64,000 nucleotides of DNA, from contig UCJA01000004.1 of the NCBI GenBank assembly GCA_900472675.1, positions 1 to 64,000 of the forward strand, given 5' to 3'. Position 1 is the first letter of the stretch, and each line of letters opens with the position of its first letter. This document shows positions 18,224 through 27,556 of the stretch, piece after piece. Made by a program: the position numbers and the translations under genes. The DNA is from Hyphomicrobiales bacterium. GTDB lineage: Bacteria > Pseudomonadota > Alphaproteobacteria > Rhizobiales > Rhizobiaceae. Below the pieces are notes generated by a model. That model had not been told where the DNA came from, searched no databases, and saw only the letters and a program-made list of their open reading frames with translations.

Positions 18224-18629
18224 TGTGGTTCCCCTTCAACTTATGATGTTGAGTTTTGAAATAGACTTTGCACTGTGTGCCGGTTTTCCGGCTTGGCATC
18301 CAAGCGACGTGTCGACGAGATGCGGTATGTTTCTCCCGTACGAGCGTATCGGGAACTTCGCGTGGCGTTGCCGGCGCTTCAGAAAATATCCGCCTCGGCC
18401 GGGTTTCTGCGTTGAAAAGCGATGACAAGCCGTTTCATGCGATCACCATGCCGTGACGTCTTGCCGACAGGCAATGCCCGAAAATATCTGCTTTGCACGC
18501 ATGTAAACTCATACGTCGAAGCGTCGGAAAAACTGCGCAAAAATTCTTCACGATGCCGATTTTATCAGCATTTTCAGAGTGCTTTTCAAAGAATTGGCTG
18601 AAAATCATAAGCTCCCCGATCAATCGTAT
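18224..18629 (-). other. 406-bp intergenic stretch, AT-richer than its surroundings
   Basis: This lies between the DppF-type ATPase stop and the binding-protein start. It includes an inverted repeat ATTTTCAG/CTGAAAAT (18570-18577 and 18598-18605) just after the ATPase gene, and a short GCCGG-TTTT-CCGGC palindrome (18278-18291) about 55-70 bases before the binding-protein ATG. A minus-strand reading of about 57 codons (ATG at 18608 to 18435) shows no family resemblance or normal codon preference. The best reading is a promoter and leader region splitting the array in two. Confidence 0.4.
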
Positions 18630-19605
18630 CTATTCGCTCAGATTAAGCTCGTCCGCTCTCAGACAGGCAACTGAATGCCGGGTGCCCACCGTGTCGAGTG
18701 GCGGCACCTCGCTTGCACATCTGGCGATGGCGAAGGGACATCGCGTGCGGAAAACGCAGCCTGATGGCGGATCGATCGGGCTTGGCAGATCGCCCTTCAG
18801 CGTGATGCGGTTGCGGCGTTTTCGCGGATCGGCCACAGGTGCTGCATCGAGCAGTGCTCGCGTATAGGGGTGGCGTGGATTGCTGTAGAGATCCCGGGCC
18901 GTTGCGACCTCCATCACATGACCGAGATAGAGGACGATCACCCGGTCGCAGAGGAACTCGATCACCGAGAGGTCGTGGCCGATAAAGAGGATCGAAAGGC
19001 CGAGTTCCTGGCGAAGATCCTGCAGAAGGTTGATGATCTGCGCCTGGATCGAGACGTCGAGCGCCGAGACAGGCTCGTCGGCAACGATGAAGCGCGGGTT
19101 GACGGCAAGAGCACGGGCAATGCCGATGCGCTGCCTTTGCCCGCCGGAAAACTCATGCGGAAAGCGGCCCGCAGCAGAGCGTGGCAGCCTGACCTTTTCC
19201 AGCAGATCGCCCACCCTTTCGTCGCGGTCACTACGCGTGCCGATACCATGCAAGTAGAGCGCTTCGCCGATGATCTGACCGACGCTCATGCGCGGATTGA
19301 GGCTGGCATAGGGATCCTGGAAGATGATCTGCATCTGGCTGCGCATGTCTTTGAGCCGTGCGGCAGAGAGACCCACCAATTCCTCGCCTGCGAAGCGGAC
19401 GGACCCAGCCGTCGGTTCGATGAGGCGCAGGATGGAGCGCCCGAGCGTTGACTTGCCCGAGCCGGATTCGCCCACGAGGCCGACGACTTCTCCCGCGCCA
19501 ATCTCGAAAGACACGCCATCGACCGCCTTGACGGGCCGGCCGGCACTGAACGCCGTTTTGCCATTGGCGAAATGCACCTTGAGATCGCGAACCTTCAGCA
19601 GAGCC

Positions 19606-19613
<8 letters not shown>
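18630..19613 (-). CDS. DppF-type ABC ATPase (first set)
   Basis: 327 residues. Walker A is GESGSGKST, the signature [15 protein letters not shown], Walker B FIVADEPVSALD, and the switch FIGHDLSVI. The C-terminal oligopeptide module (GCVFRTRCPFAIARCASEVP) is present. It overlaps the DppD-type gene by 8 bases and, by position, belongs with the binding protein and permeases at 14720-18223, which otherwise lack ATPases. Confidence 0.93.
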
Positions 19614-20618
<1,005 letters not shown>

Positions 20619-20622
<4 letters not shown>

Positions 20623-22244
20623 CCGCTGAGTTGCCCCGCTCGTTCCATCTCTTCGCCGATCCACGCAAGGGGGATATGACCGAAGCTGAGAAGCGTATCG
20701 TGGAAGCTGAGCGTGTCGCCTTTCCAGCGCCTTCGCAATGTCCTGATGCCTTCGACGCCGAGCCAGTACATCAGCCGCGATCCCGGAAGCATCGAATTGC
20801 GCACCACTTCGCTTTCGACCCGCGCCGGCGCAAAACCGGCCTTGTCGCGGTAGAAGGCGATTGCCTCTTCCATCGTCCAGGCGCCGATATGCAGCTTGAT
20901 ATCGACCAGAACGCTTGCCGCGTTGCGCCGCTCAAACTGTTTCAGCAGCAGCATTTCCTCAGGCGTATAAAATCCGGGCGCCTCCATCAGGAGGTCTTCG
21001 ACATAACAGGCCCATCCCTCGATCAGCGTTCCCGAGCCGAGAAAGGCAAGGCCGAGCGCGCAATCGGTGCCGGCGATCCGCGCGAGGCGCGACGCCGCCT
21101 TGCGGGCGCGCGTATTCTGGGTGTGATGGCCGATGCTGCCATGATGCACCGAATGGATGGACTTGACCATCGCCGTGGAGTTGGCGCCGAGGAATGCGGC
21201 CAGGTTGTCGCCTGGTGGCATCACCCAATAGGTGCTGCCGGCTTTAGCGTTGAAGCCCGGCGGCGAGCGGTAGAACAGGAAATAGAGATCCTTCGCCACC
21301 GTGCGGAAACACGGCGCCAACCAGCGGTACTCGAGTGCGTATTCTTCCGCCGGCGAAACCAGCGATGCGCCTTCGGTCTTGGCCTTTCGGTCCCAATGGC
21401 GGTAGCTGTCGATCACGGCATCCTCGCTATCGGGATGGATCGACGCCAGCGAGCCGACGATCTCCTGCCATGTCCGAGCAGGGTCGATGGCCTCAGCCAT
21501 CTGTTCGAGTTCCGTCTCGAGCGTGTCGAAGGCGTGCTCGGCACGTGCGACCGCCTCGCGCGGCGTGAGGTCGAGACCATGCACGATTGCCATCACATCG
21601 GCCAAATATGCTTCGCCGCAGGCCGGATCCTTGTCGTTGAGCCCGCCGAGCCCTGCTGCAAAGCTCTCGAAAGCCGCAGCAGCCTGTTCGGCCGGCATAA
21701 CCCAGCTTTCCAAGAACTCTTCGTGAAGCCGAAGATCGCCACGCAGAAAGCGTGCGACGGCATGCGCCTCGCGCACCGCGCGCGCCACCCAGCTTTTGGG
21801 GACCGGCTGGCCGCCAAGATGCAGGAGCCCGTCGTCCAGAAAGACGGCGATGGCGGTCATGCGGTCGATGAGCGCCTGATGGCGGACGGGCGCTGATTGC
21901 GGCAACAGCAAAGCGATGAGGCTGAATGCCGCCTCACCGGTGAACCAGGCAGGATTTTCAAACCGTGGACGATCACGGGCTGCGGTTTCCTGGATCTGTA
22001 ATTCGCTGATCATCATCCGGCGATCGAGGCGGTGACCGAGATCCTCAGGCACCTCGGTCGCCTCGATCTGACTGCGCAGCTCGGCAATGGCCGCACGTTC
22101 GGCGTCGAGGACATCGACCCCCGCCGGCGGCAGCCGCCCGTCGTTATCAAGGTTGCCCATGAAGGTCGCATCGACCGGATGATAGGTCCAGTAGTGCTCG
22201 AGGAAGCGATCGACGAGCGCCGGGTCATAGGCAGGCTTCATCAT
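20619..22244 (-). CDS. DUF885-family protein with altered metal-binding motif
   Basis: 541 residues with no signal peptide, so cytoplasmic. Overall layout matches DUF885 putative zinc peptidases: LVDRFLEHYWTYHPVDAT near the start, EGWACYVEDLLMEAPGFYTP from E409, and the C-terminal segment RVESEVVRNSMLPGSRLMYW. At the place of the canonical HExxPGHxxQ motif it has HHGSIGHHTQ (H367-Q376): the catalytic Glu is replaced by His368 and the Pro is lost. The start overlaps the Gfo/Idh/MocA stop (TGATG). It may have a changed reaction or be a non-hydrolytic relative; the second DUF885 protein at 24445-25629 retains the motif. Confidence 0.8.
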
Positions 22245-23356
22245 CAGCTTCCTGCTACATCCACCCAGCGGCGCTCGAAATGCGCCTTGACGATCGCATC
22301 GACGATCTCCTGGCTCTTGGCGCCATCAAAGAAGGTGCATTCCTGCGGCCGGTCTTCCAGGATTTCGTCGACGAAGAAGCGGACGAGATTGCGATAATAG
22401 AGTTCCGGCCACGGCGTGCCGAGCGTTGTGCCCGGCGGCAGCACTTTTTCAATGATCGGCACGTCCTTGAACTCGACCGAGTCGGCGGTTGCGAATTTCA
22501 GCGTCTCCGCGGTGCCGAACTCGGAAATCAGCCGGGCAACGGCCGCCCCCTTGGAACCATAGACACGCAGTTCTACGCCCGGATAATTGCCAACGGCGAT
22601 ATAACTCGTCTGCAACAGACCCTGGGTGCCATTGGCATATTCGACCAAGGCCACGGTGCCATCCTCGACCGGGATCTTCTGCAGACCCTCTTCACCCCGC
22701 ACGACGCGCGAGGGAACGAAATTCTTCATCGTCGAGGCAACGGAGCCGAATTCGCCACCGAGCCAGCGCATCAGATCGATGAGATGCGAGCCGTAGCCGA
22801 CGATGGATGACGGAATCAGCTTGTCGCGCGGCATGCCCGGCGCGATCTGGCGAAGCGGCACCTGGGGGTCGAGCCATTGCGAATTCTGCTCGAAACCGTG
22901 GATATGGTAGATCTCCCCCAGCGTTCCGTCTTCGATCCATGCCTTGATCTGCCGGATGGCTGGCGAATAGCGGAAGGTGAAGCCAAGCTTGGTGCGAACG
23001 CCTCTAGCATCTGCTTTGGCGGCGGCATCGAAGGCGGGTCCGGAAAGTGTGTGCAGCGGCTTTTCGGAGAGTACATGCCGGCCCGCATCGATTGCAGCCA
23101 GGCTAAGCGGCAGATGCGTGTGGGTCGGCGTGCAGACATCGACCATTTCGACTTCGGCATCTGCCATCATCTTGTCCGGATCGGTGTAGATCCGGCGGGC
23201 ACCGAATTTTTCAGCCATCGCCCTGGCGCGGCTCTCGTCGATATCGCAGATGGCCACGAGATCGACCTGCTCATGGGCAGCATATCCCGGAAGATGCGCC
23301 TTTTCGGCCCAGGTGTGTGCGCCAATCAGGCCTACGCCCAGTCTCTTCTCGCTCAT
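22244..23356 (-). CDS. Gfo/Idh/MocA-family oxidoreductase (peptide array)
   Basis: 370 residues. The N-terminal Rossmann fold begins LGVGLIGAHTWAEKAHLPGY, and the family motif EKPL lies in HVLSEKPLHTL. The C-terminal alpha/beta domain follows. Such enzymes use NAD(P) to oxidise or reduce sugars, cyclitols, amino sugars or related carbonyls. It overlaps the ketopantoate-reductase-like gene upstream (ATGA) and the DUF885 gene downstream, so all three are made together. The substrate is unknown. Confidence 0.9.
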   Translation of the reverse strand: MSEKRLGVGLIGAHTWAEKAHLPGYAAHEQVDLVAICDIDESRARAMAEKFGARRIYTDPDKMMADAEVEMVDVCTPTHTHLPLSLAAIDAGRHVLSEKPLHTLSGPAFDAAAKADARGVRTKLGFTFRYSPAIRQIKAWIEDGTLGEIYHIHGFEQNSQWLDPQVPLRQIAPGMPRDKLIPSSIVGYGSHLIDLMRWLGGEFGSVASTMKNFVPSRVVRGEEGLQKIPVEDGTVALVEYANGTQGLLQTSYIAVGNYPGVELRVYGSKGAAVARLISEFGTAETLKFATADSVEFKDVPIIEKVLPPGTTLGTPWPELYYRNLVRFFVDEILEDRPQECTFFDGAKSQEIVDAIVKAHFERRWVDVAGS

Positions 23357-24432
23357 GGCAGTGCCTTCCCGATGTCGTTGATATAGGCTTCCAGCTCATC
23401 GAAATTGTGGAAACCGAGCTGACGCTTGCCCTCCTCGATCTCGTAGATCATCGAGCAAAGCCTGTCGTTGAGCCGCGTATCGGCGCCGACCTTGGCGCCA
23501 TAGGCGATCAGCTTGCCGTTCGAGGAGCGCACTTCCGAAGGGCGGTTGCGGTAGACGATGTCCCACCAGATCCCCGAGCCCTTCTTCTTAAAATCATGTG
23601 CCTTGCCGGTCTGGTCCTTCTTCAGGAGCCAGATCGCGTGATTGATGTTGTCGAGCAGCTTTCGCGTGTCGGCTGGCGTCTGCGGCTTGTAGTTTGCCGG
23701 GTCGAAGAAATCGAAGGCTTCGACCGTGATCCCGTTCGCCTCGGCGATCTCCAGCGCCTCGCGCACGACGGCGCCGGAGACCCGAGCATAGCGTTCTATG
23801 CCCAGCGTTTCATGGATACGGGCGTCTGCCAATGCGGAGAAGACGACCTGTGCGGAATAGACTTCCTTGGCCCAGATCTGGCCCCAGATATTGCTGCTGA
23901 CCTGGACATTGGTCAGCGCCGACAGGGCCTCGGCAAGCTCGTTGACACGCGGGCTGATCGACCCGTCCATTTCGCCGAGCTGGATCGGGCCCTCATGGAC
24001 GAACTCGATGTAACCGGGATCGACGAGGGCGCCGCCGTAATTCGGAATAGACCCCATGATGATTTTGGCACCCGGCAGGCCGGCGTCGTCCAAGACCTTG
24101 ACGAGATCGGGCTCGTTGAAGCCGTTCTGATAGGAGACGACAAGGCTCTCAGAAGTCAGCAGGGGAATGATCTGTCTGAGGGCATCGACCGCGTGCTGGG
24201 ACTTGGTAGCAATTAGAACGGTGCCGAGATCGCCCGCTAACTGATCGGGCATTGCCGCCTTGACTGGGACGTTCAGTTCCCCACGTACACCGTCGATCGT
24301 GAGCCCCTTTGCGTTCAGCGCATCAACATGCTCTTTCCAGCGATCGACCAGGAGGACGTCATGTCCGGCCTTGGTCATGTAGGCGCCTGCCAAGCCGCCG
24401 ATCGCACCGGCACCGATAATCGTAATCTTCAT
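23353..24432 (-). CDS. Ketopantoate reductase-like (ApbA/PanE) dehydrogenase (peptide array)
   Basis: 359 residues, longer than pantothenate-pathway PanE (about 300). It starts MKITIIGAGAIGGLAGAYMT (NADP-binding GAGAIG), has the family loop ATKSQHAVDALRQI, the Asn-containing SYQNGFNE, and a C-terminal helical domain with AKEVYSAQVVFSAL, where the Lys is the expected catalytic residue. The catabolic context makes panE function unlikely; it more probably interconverts a 2-hydroxyacid and a 2-ketoacid from the imported substrate. Confidence 0.85.
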   Translation of the reverse strand: MKITIIGAGAIGGLAGAYMTKAGHDVLLVDRWKEHVDALNAKGLTIDGVRGELNVPVKAAMPDQLAGDLGTVLIATKSQHAVDALRQIIPLLTSESLVVSYQNGFNEPDLVKVLDDAGLPGAKIIMGSIPNYGGALVDPGYIEFVHEGPIQLGEMDGSISPRVNELAEALSALTNVQVSSNIWGQIWAKEVYSAQVVFSALADARIHETLGIERYARVSGAVVREALEIAEANGITVEAFDFFDPANYKPQTPADTRKLLDNINHAIWLLKKDQTGKAHDFKKKGSGIWWDIVYRNRPSEVRSSNGKLIAYGAKVGADTRLNDRLCSMIYEIEEGKRQLGFHNFDELEAYINDIGKALP

Positions 24433-24444
24433 GGCGCGCTGTCC

Positions 24445-25629
24445 TTACTCTGCCACAAGAGGAAACATTTCGAGGCTCGCCGGGCTGTTGGCGCGACCGA
24501 GAAGGGTCGTGAGGAAGCTCGGCCATTGCTCGGCCGTGACGCGCTCGCGCACCCGCCGTACACATTCATTGCCGGCCCAATAGGACGCGATGAACGGACC
24601 GCGGAAAGGATGCGCCGCCATCCGTAGCCGTCCCTGTACCCAGGCCTCCTGTCCCATCGCCGTCTGGCGCAAGTAGTCCGCGACCTTGTCGGCATGCACC
24701 CCTTCGACCATCAGCATCCAGGCAGCGCTCGTCTGCGCGGCACTGCGCACGCGGCGCAGTTCGAGATGAATCTGGTCATCGTCATCTTCGATGAAATCGA
24801 TGAGGTGGGCGCCCTGATCGCCGATGCCTTCCTGCACGCAGCCGGTAATCGCATCCGTGGTGATGAGGAGAGCATCTGCCGGCGCGTGGCCCGCCTCGAC
24901 TTCGGCCTTGGTATAGAGCAGTTGCGTCGAATGGCCGGGGTAGACCTCGTGGCAGACGAGATGTTTCAGCGCGGCGCGGGTAAAGCTCAGATCAAAATTG
25001 AGATCCATCTTGCCGTCGTCGAAGCTGCAGCGGGCGGTGTACATCATCCCGCGGACCGGATTGAGCACCATATCGTAGTCGCCGGTATCGAAGATCATCC
25101 GGTCCGTGCGGGCCTTTGCGTCGGCCATCAGCTCGCGAAAGACTGTCTCGACCTTGTCCGACGGGACCGACCGAGCCTCCTCCCAGGCCTGCACCCGCTG
25201 CCCCAGCGAACCGATGGTGAAGCCGGCCTTGACCAGTAGTGCGTCGACCTTGGCGCGGGCATCCTCGATCAACGCCGGATCCTCGCGGCCGGTCGGCGCA
25301 CCGACGAGATCCGCCACCTTCTCCTCGAACGAGGGGCTGGCGCCCGAAAGCATCCGAACGGCGACCCGCACGGATTTCAGCATGCCTTCAAGAAAAACCT
25401 TGCGCGGTCCTTCGCCAAGCGCCGCAACGGCATCGTTGAGCTTTGCCAGATCGTCACGGATTGCTTCCCGGTCGTCGTAGTGCCTGGCCGGGACGATGCT
25501 ATTGCCGAGATAGATCGGCACCAGCCCGCCGCCGCCGAGAAGGCTGCCTTCGGCCGGCTGGCGACGCTCGAAATGATCGATGCCCATGGTGACGGCGGTG
25601 AGTTCGTGGCCGATTTCAAAGGAGTTCAT
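24445..25629 (-). CDS. DUF885-family putative zinc peptidase
   Basis: 394 residues from the ATG at 25629; a GTG at 25662 would add 11 residues. No signal peptide. The family metal motif is intact: H227-E228-V-Y-P-G-H233 within LVCHEVYPGHSTQLLYTKAE, with the helix TDAITGCVQEGIGDQGAHLI supplying the later Glu. DUF885 proteins resemble gluzincin-type peptidases or deacylases. It lies 12 bases before the ketopantoate-reductase-like gene and 39 bases after the VOC gene. It probably hydrolyses the imported peptide-like compound; this is inference. Confidence 0.85.
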   Translation of the reverse strand: MNSFEIGHELTAVTMGIDHFERRQPAEGSLLGGGGLVPIYLGNSIVPARHYDDREAIRDDLAKLNDAVAALGEGPRKVFLEGMLKSVRVAVRMLSGASPSFEEKVADLVGAPTGREDPALIEDARAKVDALLVKAGFTIGSLGQRVQAWEEARSVPSDKVETVFRELMADAKARTDRMIFDTGDYDMVLNPVRGMMYTARCSFDDGKMDLNFDLSFTRAALKHLVCHEVYPGHSTQLLYTKAEVEAGHAPADALLITTDAITGCVQEGIGDQGAHLIDFIEDDDDQIHLELRRVRSAAQTSAAWMLMVEGVHADKVADYLRQTAMGQEAWVQGRLRMAAHPFRGPFIASYWAGNECVRRVRERVTAEQWPSFLTTLLGRANSPASLEMFPLVAE

Positions 25630-25668
25630 GGACAATCCCGGGGTTGCAGCGCGGGTAGACACATCCGA

Positions 25669-26079
25669 TCAATGATCGAACAAGCCGTCGGGGTTCTTGA
25701 AGGACTTAAATTCGAGTGCGTTGCCGGCCGGATCCTTGAGGAAGAACGTGCCCTGCTCGCCGGGTTCTCCGGCAAAGCGCAGCTTAGGCTCAAGGATGAA
25801 GGGCCAGTCCGCAGCGCGTAGCCGGGCGATCAGATCGTTCCAGATCTCCCAAGGCAAGACGGCGCCGAAGTGATGCAAGGGAACAAGGTCGCTGCCCACT
25901 TTCGAGGTCGCCGAGGATTTCGCGTCGCTATTCAGATGCGCCGAAATCTGGTGGCCGAAAAAATCGAAGTCGATCCAGTTTTCCGCTTCGCGTCCGAGCT
26001 TGCAGCCGATCACGGAACCGTAGAAATGCCGGGCGGCTTCTTTGTCATCGATTGCAAAGGCCATATGAAAGGGGGTCAT
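25669..26079 (-). CDS. VOC-superfamily (glyoxalase-like) protein
   Basis: 136 residues from the ATG at 26079, where the family fold begins (MTPFHMAFAIDDKEAARHFY). It contains DFFGHQISAHLN and, near the end, FLKDPAGNALEFKSF with the metal-ligand Glu. VOC proteins are small metal-dependent lyases, isomerases or dioxygenases. It is the first gene of the minus-strand array and faces the LysR gene across about 120 bases, so it marks the promoter-proximal end. Confidence 0.88.
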   Translation of the reverse strand: MTPFHMAFAIDDKEAARHFYGSVIGCKLGREAENWIDFDFFGHQISAHLNSDAKSSATSKVGSDLVPLHHFGAVLPWEIWNDLIARLRAADWPFILEPKLRFAGEPGEQGTFFLKDPAGNALEFKSFKNPDGLFDH

Positions 26080-26201
26080 GCTCTGTTTCCAGATGGAAAG
26101 GTTAGGCTGAAGCGCCTTTGATGATCCGAGACTATCCCCTTGGCAAAAGCTCTCAAGATGCATAAAAATTTGCGAATGATGATCTGAGGGAATGCAAACT
26201 G

Positions 26202-27092
26202 ATGCGCAGCCGCTTATTGCCTTCCCTCAACGCACTGCGAACATTCGAAGCGGTTGCCCGCCACAACAGTTTCACGCGAGCCGCGGAAGAGCTGAATGTG
26301 ACGCAAAGTGCGGCCAGCCGCCTTGTGCGCAGCCTTGAGGACTATCTGCAGATACCGCTCTTCACGCGCCAAAGCCGGCGCATCGAACTGACGGATGATG
26401 GGCGGTTCTACAGTCGGCTGGTGCATGAAGCACTCGACCTCGTTGAAGCGGGCACGGTCGAACTTATCTCCTCAAGCCAGGGGAAGGGCACCTTGACGAT
26501 CGGCATGTTGCCGACCTTTGGCACGCGTTGGCTTCTGCCGCGGCTTCCCTCGTTCCAGGAGCAACACCCTGAAATCTCCCTGAATATCATCTCGAGCGAT
26601 GGCGAACTGGATTTTACCAAGGAGCGCATCGACGTCGCCATTCGCTTCGGACACGGAAACTGGCCCGGTGCGATCATCGACCCGCTGATGTCGGAAGAGA
26701 TCATCGTTGTCTGCAGCCCGAAGGTCATGCAGGGCCCAAACCCTCTGACGAGCTATGAATCGCTTCGTCACCATCCGCTGATCAGGCACTCAACCCGTCC
26801 CCACAGCTGGGACCACTGGTTCCGATCCGTCGGCGCAAGGCAGGTCAATCTGCGTTGGGGGCCAAGCCTTGAACATTTCTTCATGATCATCCAGGCGGTC
26901 ATCGCCGACCTTGGCGTTGCGCTGCTGCCGAACTTCCTCGTCGAGGACGAGATCAGGAGCGGAGCCTTGATTGCACCCTTCTCCGCCCGCATCGCCGGCC
27001 CTGGCGGCTATTATCTTGTGACGTCGGTTGCGAAGTCCGAATTGACCCGCGTCAAGCTGTTCCGGAACTGGATACTGGCGCAAATGGCGTGA
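26202..27092 (+). CDS. LysR-family (GcvA-like) regulator of the peptide array
   Basis: 296 residues, standard length. The N-terminal winged helix is LNALRTFEAVARHNSFTRAA then ELNVTQSAASRLVRSLEDYL, the GcvA/AmpR subgroup pattern. The C-terminal effector domain runs from about 93 to the end. Divergent placement from the VOC gene is the usual arrangement for a LysR activator of the neighbouring operon, with the site in the 122-base intergenic region 26080-26201. The coinducer is probably an intermediate of the imported compound (inference). Confidence 0.93.
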   Translation: MRSRLLPSLNALRTFEAVARHNSFTRAAEELNVTQSAASRLVRSLEDYLQIPLFTRQSRRIELTDDGRFYSRLVHEALDLVEAGTVELISSSQGKGTLTIGMLPTFGTRWLLPRLPSFQEQHPEISLNIISSDGELDFTKERIDVAIRFGHGNWPGAIIDPLMSEEIIVVCSPKVMQGPNPLTSYESLRHHPLIRHSTRPHSWDHWFRSVGARQVNLRWGPSLEHFFMIIQAVIADLGVALLPNFLVEDEIRSGALIAPFSARIAGPGGYYLVTSVAKSELTRVKLFRNWILAQMA

Positions 27093-27164
27093 AAGCGCGT
27101 TCCGGGCGCAGTGCCGACCGGATCAAGACGTGCTGCGCGAGAAAGGAGCCCCGCCGCGGTAGGC

Positions 27165-27446
27165 CTATTCTCCTGCGGGAGGGGGGATCTGCTTGCCCGG
27201 ACAGATGCCGATCGTGTCTGATTCGCTTCGGATGAAATCGAGGCCGGCGCGCTCGAAAGCCAAGCGCAATTGCGCTTCCGTCGAGCGATGGACGTCGTGC
27301 CGGCTGCCTTCGTAATCGCGAATTGTGCTGCGCGACACGCCGGACTGATCGGCAAGATCCGCCTGCGTCCAATCAAGGAAGCCGCGGGCAGCCCGGCACA
27401 GCGCTGGAGTTAATGTCTTTATGTTCGTCTCTGCGGGTTGTCCCAT
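27165..27446 (-). CDS. Small XRE-family DNA-binding protein
   Basis: 93 residues. The helix-turn-helix occupies about residues 15-50 (ALCRAARGFLDWTQADLADQ, then SGVSRSTIRDYE), and the rest is a short tail with LAFERAGLDFIRSE typical of small rhizobial regulators that end with a ligand-less extension. It is divergent from mrpA, whose start is 111 bases away across an AT-rich segment (27450-27490), and could regulate it. The ribosome site is weak. Confidence 0.8.
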   Translation of the reverse strand: MGQPAETNIKTLTPALCRAARGFLDWTQADLADQSGVSRSTIRDYEGSRHDVHRSTEAQLRLAFERAGLDFIRSESDTIGICPGKQIPPPAGE

Positions 27447-27556
27447 CGGACTAAATTACCCATATTGATTGATATCGACCATATATGTGGCTTTGGGGTC
27501 AAATTGCTAGGGGCTGTTTTTACCGGCAGCCGTGGGTGTTGGGTCTTGAAGGGGAA

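Noticed and set aside
18435..18608. Minus-strand reading of about 57 codons in the 406-bp gap
   Set aside because: GGGGAG lies too close to its ATG, codon choice is unlike the neighbours, and an inverted repeat crosses it. It is more likely a leader or spacer.
23353..24432. Biosynthetic panE (pantothenate pathway)
   Set aside because: The protein is longer than PanE and is embedded in a coupled catabolic operon. The family resemblance does not justify that name; the same holds for 54733-55794.
26080..26201. Search for a T-N11-A LysR operator
   Set aside because: The AT-rich segment near 26160-26175 has several weak partial matches but no clear symmetric site, so no operator was called.
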